Source: Anaerolineae bacterium (GTDB lineage Bacteria > Chloroflexota > Anaerolineae > DUEN01). Taken from it: DNA of 64,000 nucleotides. Positions within the stretch are counted from its first letter, which is position 1. Every line of letters begins with the position of its first letter. Both the position numbers and the translations under genes were made by a program. Shown here piece after piece: positions 17,838 through 26,628 of the stretch. The notes beneath the pieces were generated by a model that saw only the letters and a list, made by a program, of their open reading frames with translations, was not told where the DNA came from and ran no database searches. The stretch covers positions 26,081 to 90,080 of the forward strand of contig JANXBS010000017.1 of the NCBI GenBank assembly GCA_025060615.1, read 5' to 3'.

Positions 17838-19391
17838 ATGCCATCGGTCTCTGTTCGGGACGCACAGGCTCCCCTGATCCTTACGCTAGATATCGGCACG
17901 TCCTCCCTGCGCGTGCTGTTGTTCGATGCTCAAGGACGTCAGGTGTCCGGCGTAGAGGCGCGCACGCAGTACACTGTTCACACCACCCCTGATGGCGGCG
18001 CCGAACTAGACCCACAGGCCGTGCTGGCAGCTGCCATCGAGTGTTTCGATCAGGCCTTGGCTCAGGCTGGCGATCGGCAGGCTCAGATTGCCGGCGTTGG
18101 CGCATGCAGCCTGGCGTCATCACTGGTGGGCGTCGCCGGCGAGGAGGCAGTGACGCCCGTCTACATCTGGGCAGATACTCGCCCGACGCCAGATGCGGAG
18201 GCCCTAAGGGCGGCATTAGACGAGAAGGCCGTACACGATCGCACCGGCTGTGTGATTCACGCCAGTTACCTCCCTGCTCGCTTTCTGTGGTTACACCGGA
18301 CGCGACCTGATCTGCTCGCTCGCGCGCAGCGCTGGATGTCCATCAGTGAGTATCTCTACTGGCGGCTGTTGGGGGAGATCACCTGCAGCCTATCCATCGC
18401 CTCCTGGACAGGGCTGCTCGATCGCAGGCAACTGACTTGGGATCGCGAGTGGCTGTCACGGCTGCCAATTGTGGAATCACAGCTCTCCCCGTTGAGCGAT
18501 GTGGATGTGCCATTACGGATCAGACGGCCGGAGTTCGCGCGACGCTGGCCGGCCCTGGCCCAGGTGCCCTGGTTTCCCGCGGTAGGAGATGGCGTTGGTA
18601 GTAACCTCGGCTCAGGCTGCACGACGCCGCGACGGATCGCTGTCAATGCGGGCACCAGCGGAGCGATGCGGGTGGTGATCCCCGGCACGCCTGAACGCGT
18701 TCCAGATGGACTTTGGTGCTATCGGGTAGACCGCCACTACAGCTTACTTGGCGGAGCGCTGAGCAATGTGGGCAATGTCTTCCAATGGCTCCGCCAGACG
18801 CTGCAACTGGGCTCGCCGGAGGAGATCGAGCGGCACCTGGCCGAGGCCGAGCCGGATGGGCATGGGCTGACAGTGCTTCCCTTTCTGGCCGGGGAGCGTG
18901 CCCCCGGATGGGCCGGCCATGCTCGCGCTGCGTTTGTTGGCATCGGATGGCACACGCGGCCGTTGGACTTGTTGCAGGCCGGCCTGGAGTCAGTGGCATA
19001 TCGCTTTGCGCTTCTCTATCACTTGCTGGAGCCAACGGTGGCCGGCGCGGGGGAAACAACGGGCGAAGAGGAAGCAGCGGGGAAGGATAGGAGAGGGGCC
19101 GGCCCCGAGGTGATCGTCTCCGGCGGGGCGATGCTGAGTTCGCCTGCGTGGACGCAGATCCTATGCGATGTGTTGGGCCGACCTGTCATCACTTCTGCTG
19201 AAACTGAGGCAACCAGCCGCGGCGCCGCGCTGCTGGCGCTGAAGGCGTTGGGCGTGATCAAAGAGGTGGACGAACTTCCGGCAGCGCTAGGCCGAGTTTT
19301 TCACCCGTGCTCAGAACGTCATCGCCGTTACCAGGAAGCCATTGAGCGACAACGACGGCTGTATGAACTGCTGATCGGCGTTCGGAAATGA
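17838..19391 (+). CDS. FGGY-family carbohydrate kinase (gluconokinase/xylulokinase-like)
   Basis: This 517-residue kinase has the two actin-like domains of the FGGY family. Visible motifs are LTLDIGTSSLRVLLFDAQG (phosphate 1), YIWADTRP, AVGDGVGSNLGSGC with NAGTSGAMRV, and the C-terminal adenosine motif VIVSGGAMLSSPAWTQILCDVLGRPV. It phosphorylates a sugar, sugar acid or ketose; the substrate cannot be read, though the early ARTQY segment resembles gluconokinases. ATG 17838 follows TAGGAGGATGAG. It is transcribed away from tatA and converges on the large minus-strand catabolic cluster, to which it may supply a kinase. Confidence 0.88.
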   Translation: MPSVSVRDAQAPLILTLDIGTSSLRVLLFDAQGRQVSGVEARTQYTVHTTPDGGAELDPQAVLAAAIECFDQALAQAGDRQAQIAGVGACSLASSLVGVAGEEAVTPVYIWADTRPTPDAEALRAALDEKAVHDRTGCVIHASYLPARFLWLHRTRPDLLARAQRWMSISEYLYWRLLGEITCSLSIASWTGLLDRRQLTWDREWLSRLPIVESQLSPLSDVDVPLRIRRPEFARRWPALAQVPWFPAVGDGVGSNLGSGCTTPRRIAVNAGTSGAMRVVIPGTPERVPDGLWCYRVDRHYSLLGGALSNVGNVFQWLRQTLQLGSPEEIERHLAEAEPDGHGLTVLPFLAGERAPGWAGHARAAFVGIGWHTRPLDLLQAGLESVAYRFALLYHLLEPTVAGAGETTGEEEAAGKDRRGAGPEVIVSGGAMLSSPAWTQILCDVLGRPVITSAETEATSRGAALLALKALGVIKEVDELPAALGRVFHPCSERHRRYQEAIERQRRLYELLIGVRK

Positions 19392-19425
19392 CCAATGCCG
19401 CAATCTTTTTTCGATACAGACAGGG

Positions 19426-20178
19426 TCAAAACGTGATGGTCAGCCCGCCATCCACAGTGATCACTTGACCCGTGATGTACGAGGCATCGGGGCCAGCCAG
19501 AAACCAAGCGACGCCGGCGATCTCCTCGGGTCGTCCAGCTCGCCGCAGGGGAAGGTGATGTCCCCGAACGTAATTTTGGAGGAACCACTCCGTCTCTAGC
19601 TCATTGACGCCATTGACTACGCTCATGGGCGTGTCCACAAAGCCCGGTGCGATGGCGTTGACCAGGATCCCACGGTCGGCTAGCTCCAGCGCCAGCGCTC
19701 GGCAATATTGGTTGAGCGCAGCCTTGGCCATCGCATAGGCGCTACCGCCTCGCTCCACCCGCTCGCCGTGGATCGAGGTGATATGGATGATGCGCCCCCC
19801 TTCTATCATCAAAGGCACCGCCATGCGCGTCAAGTGAATCGCGCCGTTCACCATAACATCGAATGGCTTGCGCCACTCGTCCAACGGGGAAACGATGGGA
19901 TCGCTGGTGAGATAGATGCCTGCGCAGTTGACCAACACGTCCAACCGGCCCCAATGCTGCCGGATGGCCTCGCCGATGCGCTCCGCTGTGGCTGGATCGC
20001 TGTAGTCGCCAGGGCAGACCAGGTGGTGGCCCGCCGGGAGCGAATCACGCACGGCCTCGAGCTCTCTTGCTCGCCGCGCCGTGAGGCAAACATCACACCC
20101 CTCTTGGGCGAAGCGGATCGCGGTCGCCTTGCCGATGCCCGAAGAAGCACCTGAAATCAGAGCCTTCTTTCTGTCCAT
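19426..20178 (-). CDS. Short-chain dehydrogenase/reductase
   Basis: This 250-residue classical SDR has the cofactor motif ALISGASSGIGKATA, the structural NCAG (LDVLVNCAGIY), catalytic Ser in IIHITSIHG, the YxxxK pair in SAYAMAKAALNQY and the ending DASYITGQVITVDGG. An Arg pair after the second strand (LTARRAREL) suggests NADP(H). It is probably a sugar or polyol dehydrogenase given the genes upstream, but the substrate is unknown. It is the last gene of the minus-strand series, 162 bp after the mutarotase-like gene. Confidence 0.93.
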   Translation of the reverse strand: MDRKKALISGASSGIGKATAIRFAQEGCDVCLTARRARELEAVRDSLPAGHHLVCPGDYSDPATAERIGEAIRQHWGRLDVLVNCAGIYLTSDPIVSPLDEWRKPFDVMVNGAIHLTRMAVPLMIEGGRIIHITSIHGERVERGGSAYAMAKAALNQYCRALALELADRGILVNAIAPGFVDTPMSVVNGVNELETEWFLQNYVRGHHLPLRRAGRPEEIAGVAWFLAGPDASYITGQVITVDGGLTITF

Positions 20179-20340
20179 CGTGTGAATATTCCTCCTATAG
20201 GTGAGAAGCTAAAATAACGGGTTTTGTGGAGTGGAACCCTCCACGCCACCCCATTCGGCCAGGAAAGAGCATTCCTTTGTCTTCTTATACCCTACGTTCA
20301 GGAGCAGGCAGATGCCCCTACGGGGGTGATGCGGTGTAGT
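20179..20340 (-). other. Intergenic region before the SDR gene
   Basis: No coding sequence seen. It contains a short inverted repeat (GTGGAG near 20226 with CTCCAC near 20239) just upstream of the SDR leader, and a CCCCTACGGGGG mini-hairpin near 20313. Neither has a T-run. Confidence 0.35.
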
Positions 20341-21249
20341 TTACCGGCCGGCATAGATGGTGACGCGCGTCTCAATGGCCTGACCGGGATCGAGGACTGA
20401 ACATTGTCCCAGCCGAGCTGCCTCGTTCACCGAAAGCGGCATCGCCGTGCAAGGCTCCAGAATGGCGACGTAGTGATCGTCGAAGCCGCCATAGGAGGCG
20501 AAATACCAGGCGTAGGGAAACACGCGTCGATCAAAGATGTAGACGAACGTGAGATCACGATGAGCGCTCCGCCACGCCATCCGGCCGTCCTGGAGATCGT
20601 AAAGGAACAGGAAGTCCACCGTCCCCTCTTTAGGGGGTATGATGTCGGCCCGCTGTCCCTGGATCGTCGGCCAGGGGAAAGGCGCTACATCGGTCCAGCG
20701 AGACCATTGGGGATCTGCCACCCGGGCTGTCCGTGCCGGACATTCAATCCGATCCCCTGGCTCGATCGCCAGAGCGGCGTGCAGCTTCCACAGGAAAACG
20801 CGCCGCTCGCTCGTAGGGTTGTAAATGCGATAATCTAGGTCCAGATACGGCCCATCCGAGCGCAGCTCCATGCGTCGCCGATACTCCAGACCACATAAAG
20901 GCAGCGTGCCGGACAGGACAAGAGCACTTCCCTCGATGCGATGATCGAGCGCCATCGTCCACAGCTCTCCGTGGTCAGGGCTATCCACCCCGTTCAGCAG
21001 CTCTGGGATGTCATTGGGAAGCAGCTCATCAATTCCGCCATAGAAGTTTGGGTCATATGCGCTGCCCGGCGGTAGCTTTTCCAACCTTAAGCGCGCATTT
21101 CGCCACAGGAATTGATGACCTGTGGCCAAGTCCACCAAGCTGACCACACGTCCGCCCACGCTCGGGGCCACGTCCACCTGTAGAAAGCGGTTTTCCAGAC
21201 GCACCAGAGGCGTCCCATCCAGTGAAAGGTCTTCTCGAATCCCAGTCAT
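20341..21249 (-). CDS. Galactose-mutarotase-fold protein (aldose 1-epimerase-like)
   Basis: This 302-residue protein begins LVRLENRFLQVDVAPSVGGRVVSLVDLATG, then has FYGGIDELLPNDIP and LEYRRRMELRSDGPYLDLDYRIYNP, the pattern of carbohydrate-binding beta-sandwich proteins related to aldose 1-epimerases and DUF4432/DUF5107-type proteins. Conserved His residues of true mutarotases are not obvious, apart from WKLHAALAIEPGD. No signal peptide is seen. It lies between racemase and SDR genes in the catabolic cluster and could interconvert anomers or act on a sugar ring; the exact reaction is unknown. Confidence 0.65.
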   Translation of the reverse strand: MTGIREDLSLDGTPLVRLENRFLQVDVAPSVGGRVVSLVDLATGHQFLWRNARLRLEKLPPGSAYDPNFYGGIDELLPNDIPELLNGVDSPDHGELWTMALDHRIEGSALVLSGTLPLCGLEYRRRMELRSDGPYLDLDYRIYNPTSERRVFLWKLHAALAIEPGDRIECPARTARVADPQWSRWTDVAPFPWPTIQGQRADIIPPKEGTVDFLFLYDLQDGRMAWRSAHRDLTFVYIFDRRVFPYAWYFASYGGFDDHYVAILEPCTAMPLSVNEAARLGQCSVLDPGQAIETRVTIYAGR

Positions 21250-21255
21250 AGAAGG

Positions 21256-21927
21256 TTACCCCTTTCTGCTGAGCACAGCCTTCGCCCGTTCGATCGCCAG
21301 ACGAGGGCTGGACAAAATGGGCACGCTCTTTTCAGCAGGCCCTAGGGCTTCGAGGGCCCGCGCCATCGAGGCTTGCGCCAGCACGACGACCTCGTTACGG
21401 CTTGATAACTCTAACACCGTCGCCCGCACAAGCCGGTCGTGAGTCTCAAGATCTCCAGCGCGGAGGGCCGTGTAAGCCCCCTCACATAGCATTGTCTCTA
21501 CCTCGACCTGTTTGCCAAGCGCGGCCGCCCGAGTCCGCACTAGCTCCGACGTGGGCTTGAGCGTAGTGGAAACCGTGGCAGCGACGCCAATGCGCCGGCC
21601 CAGCGAGAGCGCCTGATCTACCATCGGCTCGTCCACTTTGAGCACAGGGATATCCACTAGCGCTTGTGCTATATCGGCACAGGGCGAAATGGAAGAACAA
21701 GTGAGCTGAACTACATCAGCTCCGGCCTGCTCTGCCGCCATCGCGTGCTCGGCAACCCGGTGGTGAACGAAGGGGGTCAGACCGCCAGCAGCCAACACCG
21801 CTCTCAGCAAGACCTCATCGGCGATATGCCAGACCTCCACGTCGTCATCTAGGATCTCTTGGGCCAACTCGGTGAAAAGCCCAACTAGTGCGGGCATCGT
21901 GTGCACAAAGACTAGTTTCTTGGTCAC
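21256..21927 (-). CDS. Aspartate/glutamate racemase-family protein
   Basis: This 223-residue protein has the two-cysteine design of the Asp/Glu/hydantoin racemase and maleate isomerase superfamily: QLTCSSISPCAD near residue 75 and ETMLCEGAYTAL near residue 165. Other segments are GRRIGVAATVSTTLKPTS and VVLAQASMARA. GTG 21927 was chosen because AAGGGGAAA lies just upstream; the longer frame overlaps the preceding gene. The family acts on small carboxylates, so here it may handle a sugar-acid breakdown product. Confidence 0.78.
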   Translation of the reverse strand: MTKKLVFVHTMPALVGLFTELAQEILDDDVEVWHIADEVLLRAVLAAGGLTPFVHHRVAEHAMAAEQAGADVVQLTCSSISPCADIAQALVDIPVLKVDEPMVDQALSLGRRIGVAATVSTTLKPTSELVRTRAAALGKQVEVETMLCEGAYTALRAGDLETHDRLVRATVLELSSRNEVVVLAQASMARALEALGPAEKSVPILSSPRLAIERAKAVLSRKG

Positions 21928-21949
21928 AGGATTTCCCCTTCTTTCCATC

Positions 21950-23707
21950 TCACTGCCTTGAAGCCACACGCTCCATTAACACCTGCTTTCTCTCCAGGAT
22001 GCGTTTCACCAGTGAATCGTAACTGTTGCTGAACTCGGTCAGCGTGTTTCGCACTGGCGTCCAGGCGGCTACTGCATCCTCGTCCTCCAAGGCTAAGATC
22101 TGTCTTGGGCGAAAGCGATCCTGATCGGTCATCCCCCAGGCTGGATCGGCCACGTAGTATGCCTGCTTGAAGATCTCGCTATGAGCCAGCACTTCCAAGA
22201 CGGCCGTTGGCACTGGCTCCTCGATCCGCCGAGGATCTAACGCAATCCCTCTTCGGCAGTCAAAGGCCCGGCGCACGTTGGGGAAGACTGTGATAATAGA
22301 AGTGCCCAACGCTTCGGTGATGTCGGGGAAGGCTGAAGGGAGCGACTCATACCCATCTCCCTCATAGACGCGCAGCGAGGCGATTAGCGGTCGTATACGC
22401 CGGAGATCAAAGCCTTTCGCTTTCATCCAGGCATACAGCCGCTTAAGGATGGCTACACCGGACCAGGCCGCGGCCTCACGCGCTGCTGCCTCGCTGATGC
22501 CGTGGCGAGATAGCTCGCCCAAGTTGGAGAGCAGCTCATCGCGAACCGGGTAAGCGAGACGACCGCTCATGTGAGCCAGCGTGGAAAAGATCGCCGCCCC
22601 CTCTTGGATTACCTCAGCGAAGCGCAGGTGCTGGAAGAGGCCAAAGTTGACCGTGATGGTCACACCGATGCCGCGCCGAGTGAGGACTGAGCATGCCTCC
22701 AGGCCGGCGCGGGTCGCCGGCAGTTTGAAGACGACGTTGGGGACGCCACCGTCCAGTTTGCATTGCAGCTCCTCGTAGATGGCGAGGGCATCGGCCACCA
22801 TTGTCGCCGCATCGCCGTGTTTGTGCGGATTGACCTGTAAGCTGACGCAGCCCATCTCACCCTCAGTGAGCAGGAAGATGGGACGCAACAGGCGCATATT
22901 GGCGAAGACGATCTCTAAGGTGACCCTCCTAGCCAGCGCGTCATGGTCCGCATCGGGGTGGGCAGCGAGGATCTCATCTACGATGAGCGTCCAATAGCCG
23001 GGATCGGCAGCCCAGGCGATGTCCACCAGGGTGGGATTGCAGGTCACGAACGAAGCCCCCAGGTAGAGGGCATAAGGTAGGAAAGCCGCGTAATCGTTGC
23101 TGATTTCTGTTATTGTCTCTCCGGCCAGGCGCATCTCTGCGATACGGCGTAGGTTGCTGCGTGCTAGTTCAGCACTCAGGTTGGTCAAGTACTCACCGAC
23201 CGAGTTACCGATCAGCGCCCGGGCCTCTGCTTCGGGATTGGCCACACCTTCAGCCTTGAGGCGGGCAACAGCCTCTCGACGCTCGCTGGACAGGAACTCA
23301 AGGGCAACATGAGGAGCGCGGGATGAGAGGCTCGCCGTGAAAGCGTACGCCTCCCTTGCCAGAGCGGCCACCTGCTCATCGGTCAAGGCCAACTCGCCGT
23401 GAAAGGCTGGATTCTGCAAGTTCCAACGCGGCAGAAACGAGGAGAGCGCCAGAAACAGGCGAGCCCCGAAACGCAAGAACGCTTCTTGACGCGGTATAAC
23501 TGCGCTGTCAAACTCGTGTTGAATCCGCTGCCGAAGCCAGTTCCAAGTGAAGCGAAACCGTCCTGGCGGGGTGAAGAATATCAGGCCGTCCAGCGCCTGT
23601 TGCGTTTTGCCTTGCTGGATCATCCTCAACAACTCTTCGTTGGTAAACGCTTCCCATTGTTGCCGCTCGGCACGAATCCGTTCTTTCAAAAGCTCTGGAA
23701 TGCTCAT
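21950..23707 (-). CDS. Transaldolase-like protein, extended (585 aa)
   Basis: The central and C-terminal region resembles class I transaldolases: EISNDYAAFLPYALYLGASFVTCNPTL, VSLQVNPHKHGDA and the Schiff-base lysine at residue 328 in NVVFKLPATRAGLEA, then GIGVTITVNFGLFQHLRFAEV. Unlike the usual 210-390 residue enzymes, about 200 residues precede the barrel motifs (a helical region with AFHGELALTDEQVAALAREAY), and about 190 follow. ATG 23707 has GGAGG 7 nt upstream. The likely role is aldol cleavage or transfer of a keto-sugar phosphate, but the size suggests a distinct family with another substrate. Confidence 0.75.
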   Translation of the reverse strand: MSIPELLKERIRAERQQWEAFTNEELLRMIQQGKTQQALDGLIFFTPPGRFRFTWNWLRQRIQHEFDSAVIPRQEAFLRFGARLFLALSSFLPRWNLQNPAFHGELALTDEQVAALAREAYAFTASLSSRAPHVALEFLSSERREAVARLKAEGVANPEAEARALIGNSVGEYLTNLSAELARSNLRRIAEMRLAGETITEISNDYAAFLPYALYLGASFVTCNPTLVDIAWAADPGYWTLIVDEILAAHPDADHDALARRVTLEIVFANMRLLRPIFLLTEGEMGCVSLQVNPHKHGDAATMVADALAIYEELQCKLDGGVPNVVFKLPATRAGLEACSVLTRRGIGVTITVNFGLFQHLRFAEVIQEGAAIFSTLAHMSGRLAYPVRDELLSNLGELSRHGISEAAAREAAAWSGVAILKRLYAWMKAKGFDLRRIRPLIASLRVYEGDGYESLPSAFPDITEALGTSIITVFPNVRRAFDCRRGIALDPRRIEEPVPTAVLEVLAHSEIFKQAYYVADPAWGMTDQDRFRPRQILALEDEDAVAAWTPVRNTLTEFSNSYDSLVKRILERKQVLMERVASRQ

Positions 23708-23723
23708 CACGATGCCTCCATGG

Positions 23724-24545
23724 TTAGGCTTGTCCCCACGCGCTGCGGATAAAAGCTGCCGCTGCTGCTACCCCATCTTGGCCTTGACGGGATGCCTCCT
23801 CCATGCAGATCCAGCCATCCCATCCCGCCTGCTTCAGACGTCGGAACAGAGGGAGAAACGGGGTAATCCCCGTGCCCAGCAAGACGTGCCGTAAGGCCCC
23901 ACGCGTCGCCGTATCCGAGGCGTGCACCGTCGCCACGCGATCCACTACCTGATCAAGCAACGCTAGAGGATCTTCGGCGAAAGCAGCGGCGTTGCCCGTA
24001 TCGAAGTTGATCTTCAATCCCACTCCAGCGGTACGATGGACGATCTCAAGGAAGATGTCGGGGGGCTGCGAGAAATCAGTGTACTCCCAGGCCCCTGGCT
24101 TGGCGTGATTCTCGTAGACGGGGGTCACGCCCATGCCGCGCGTCCGCTCGACCAACCGTACCAGCCCCTCGACAGCCCATGCAATGCCATCGTCGCGGCC
24201 AACGGTTGGGTGGGCCTGGCCGGCTGTAACGCGCACGAACTCAGCTCCCAACATAGCGGCGACCTCCATCGTTTCCTGAGCCAGAATAAGCTCGCGCGCT
24301 CGGCATGCCGGGTCAGGATGGGTGAAATCCGGGTAGGTGGTCACCATCGCCACACGTATTCCTTCCCCTTCGATCTGACGGCGCAACGCGGCCACGGCCG
24401 ATGGTGAGCGATCGCGGACGAACAAAATGCTGAGATCGATAGCATCCAGCCCTAGGCTGGCTCCCATGCGCGCCCACTCCACCACCGTCATGCGGCCGGC
24501 GATGATGTCGTCGAAAAACGAAACGGGCAGGCAGCTCAGCTTCAT
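23724..24545 (-). CDS. Sugar phosphate isomerase/epimerase (xylose-isomerase-like TIM barrel)
   Basis: This 273-residue protein belongs to the AP endonuclease 2/IolE/xylose-isomerase-like family. Candidate metal-binding residues are seen at barrel-strand ends: Glu/His in TPVYENHAKPG, Asp in LKINFDTGNAAAF, His in VATVHASDT and Glu in WDGWICMEEAS. The protein starts KLSCLPVSFFDDII. It ends 17 bp before the transaldolase-like gene. It probably isomerises or epimerises a keto-sugar; the substrate is unknown. Confidence 0.85.
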   Translation of the reverse strand: MKLSCLPVSFFDDIIAGRMTVVEWARMGASLGLDAIDLSILFVRDRSPSAVAALRRQIEGEGIRVAMVTTYPDFTHPDPACRARELILAQETMEVAAMLGAEFVRVTAGQAHPTVGRDDGIAWAVEGLVRLVERTRGMGVTPVYENHAKPGAWEYTDFSQPPDIFLEIVHRTAGVGLKINFDTGNAAAFAEDPLALLDQVVDRVATVHASDTATRGALRHVLLGTGITPFLPLFRRLKQAGWDGWICMEEASRQGQDGVAAAAAFIRSAWGQA

Positions 24546-24626
24546 TGCAGTTCTTCACTCCCAAGGTGGATAAACGAGTTAGCAAAGACTGTCTCGTCAC
24601 TCTATTAACCTTCATTGCCTCGCTAC

Positions 24627-25757
24627 TCAGTCATCCTCTTTCCACCGCATATTCGCGGCGTACTCTTCGGCGATCTTACGCATGTCCCAATAAAAGCTGG
24701 GGATATCAGCAGGCGCCCATGTGTCGTCTATGATGCATACCGGGATGCCGATGGTATCTGGGGCCAAGGTTTCCATCATATACCGGAAGTTGGCGAGCAT
24801 TTGCTCCGGTGTCTCCCCGAAGTCGAACATGACCTCGATCAGCCCCCACCCAGCGAATACTTGTCGCAGCTCCGGAAACTCTTTGTAGCTGTAGCGATAG
24901 GAACAGTTCAGCCCCTTTAGCTTGGGGGTGTGGGCTGTGTAGAGCCATTTGCAGGGGTGGGGGCCGCAGTTGTGGAGCAGACCACTGCCCCAAGGAGCGT
25001 ACAGACGATTGTTATAGGGAATGCTGAACTCTCGAAAGATCTCTGGCCCAATGGTGGCGCACACATCGTCGCTGACAAAGCTCTTGTATTTCTCTGGTGC
25101 CCAGATAGGGTCGAAGTCAATGCCCGTCATGCGCTCGATGCCGCCTACCGCATCCACGATGGCGTAGTACAGCTCAAGCTGAACGTCGGTGACCATGTTG
25201 AGTAGGTAGTGCATGGCCTGTGGATTGTCATAGAAGCCGGTGTAGAGCAGATTGGTGTCGAGCAAGTCTTTGCACGTGTTAAGAGGGCCGCCGCTGTCAA
25301 TCCCTGTGATGTAGACATCCGGCGGCAGGTTTTCGGCGTGGTAGCGCAGCCGCTGCAGGTTCTGCGGCGCGAGGCCGGCGTCTAGCCCCGGCTTCTGCAG
25401 TGTATACACCTGCTCTAGATCAGCGATGATGTGCCCTCCCGTCCCTGGCGGCTGGTTGGGATCATCACTCCAGTACGGCTCCATGCCGAACATGGTGGCG
25501 ATGGTCATGTAACCGAACGTGACTCGGGCGAACGGGATATAGTCATCGGGGATCAGTGCTAGCGACCTGCGGATGATCTCCAGGTTGACCTGGAACTGGA
25601 TCTCTGTGCTCTCATACTGCTCGCGCAGGGTATAACCACACGAGGGGTTGAGCCACAGGATTACCGGGATGTGATCTACCCGCCGGTAGTCCCATAGACG
25701 ACGTCGCAGCTCTTTGCGCTGCTCGATCTGATCGTGATCAATGTCCAAATGGATCAT
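24627..25757 (-). CDS. Uroporphyrinogen-decarboxylase-fold protein (MtaA/CmuA-type methyltransferase homologue)
   Basis: This 376-residue protein has the UroD TIM-barrel pattern. A metal-binding HxC motif is seen in LLHNCGPHPCKWLY near residue 265, and a later Cys is in IGIPVCIIDD; this H-x-C...C set matches the zinc site of cobamide methyltransferases such as MtaA. True HemE motifs for porphyrin binding at the N-terminus are absent (it starts with RRLWDYRRVDHIPVILW). It lies in the same direction as two MttB-family genes, so a corrinoid- or folate-linked methyl transfer is plausible, but no corrinoid protein is found in the window. Confidence 0.8.
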   Translation of the reverse strand: MIHLDIDHDQIEQRKELRRRLWDYRRVDHIPVILWLNPSCGYTLREQYESTEIQFQVNLEIIRRSLALIPDDYIPFARVTFGYMTIATMFGMEPYWSDDPNQPPGTGGHIIADLEQVYTLQKPGLDAGLAPQNLQRLRYHAENLPPDVYITGIDSGGPLNTCKDLLDTNLLYTGFYDNPQAMHYLLNMVTDVQLELYYAIVDAVGGIERMTGIDFDPIWAPEKYKSFVSDDVCATIGPEIFREFSIPYNNRLYAPWGSGLLHNCGPHPCKWLYTAHTPKLKGLNCSYRYSYKEFPELRQVFAGWGLIEVMFDFGETPEQMLANFRYMMETLAPDTIGIPVCIIDDTWAPADIPSFYWDMRKIAEEYAANMRWKEDD

Positions 25758-25812
25758 ACGCTAGCCTCTGGCTTTCAGCCCTCGACAGTTAGCAATTGTC
25801 CTTCGTCGGTAG

Positions 25813-26628
25813 CTATATCAAGGTCCGCATGTAGGACACCGTCTGCTCGGCAGCGGTGTCTGGATCTGGTTGGGCTAACAGTTCCGCCGAGAGGAACCCC
25901 TGATAGCCAAGCTCACGTAGTGTGGCCACGATAAGGGGAAAGGGAATGAGGCCGCTCCCCGGCGGCCGGCGATGGTTATCGCCCAAGTGTATATGCCACA
26001 GGCGGCCGGCTGCCATAGCACGCCGAAACGGCTCCGTCCACGAGCTCTCCTCGATGTTAGCGTGGTACGTGTCGAGCAATAGCCCTAGGGCTGGGTGGGC
26101 CACCTCGTCGAGAAACGCCAACCCCTCATCGGCATTTCGGATGAGGTCCATCTCGTAACGGTTCAGCGGCTCCAGGACCAGGCGAACACCGCGGGCGGCT
26201 GCCTCGTCGGCTGCCGAGCGCAACAAGGCGATCAGCCGGCCACGTGCCCCATCGCCAACAGTTGCAGCGCGGCCCCGAAAGCTGCCGATGGTGACGAGAG
26301 GGGCACCTATTGCGGCGGCGAAGCTGATCAGTTCGTGCAAGCGAGCCTCCGCTTGCTGAGCCTTTACCGGGTCAGCATGGAGCAGGGTCAGGCCCGTTGC
26401 GAAGGCGATGGCGCCACTCCCCACCGCTGCAGCAGCCAGGCCGTATTGGTTGAGCGCAGCGCGTATGGCACCGGCATCGAGCTGCGCCGGATCACACGTC
26501 ATCAGCTCCACGCCATCCACACCCAGACGGGCTGCCTTCGCCAACTTCTCCTCGAAGGTGCCACTAAGGAGTGCTACCGGCACGATCGGTTGGACCTCGG
26601 GTGTCTGAATCGCCAGAGAGAGTTTCAT
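25813..26628 (-). CDS. Sugar phosphate isomerase/epimerase (TIM barrel), second copy
   Basis: This 271-residue xylose-isomerase-like protein has candidate metal ligands Glu in RLVLEPLNRYEMD, Asp in LGLLLDTYHANIEES, His in LWHIHLGDNHRRPPGSG and Glu in GFLSAELLAQPDPD. The LEPLNRYE and DTYH set is close to D-tagatose/allulose 3-epimerase-like and IolI-type proteins. The preceding aminotransferase stop overlaps its ATG by 4 nt, so they are coupled. It is distinct in sequence from the other isomerase at 23724-24545. Confidence 0.88.
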   Translation of the reverse strand: MKLSLAIQTPEVQPIVPVALLSGTFEEKLAKAARLGVDGVELMTCDPAQLDAGAIRAALNQYGLAAAAVGSGAIAFATGLTLLHADPVKAQQAEARLHELISFAAAIGAPLVTIGSFRGRAATVGDGARGRLIALLRSAADEAAARGVRLVLEPLNRYEMDLIRNADEGLAFLDEVAHPALGLLLDTYHANIEESSWTEPFRRAMAAGRLWHIHLGDNHRRPPGSGLIPFPLIVATLRELGYQGFLSAELLAQPDPDTAAEQTVSYMRTLI

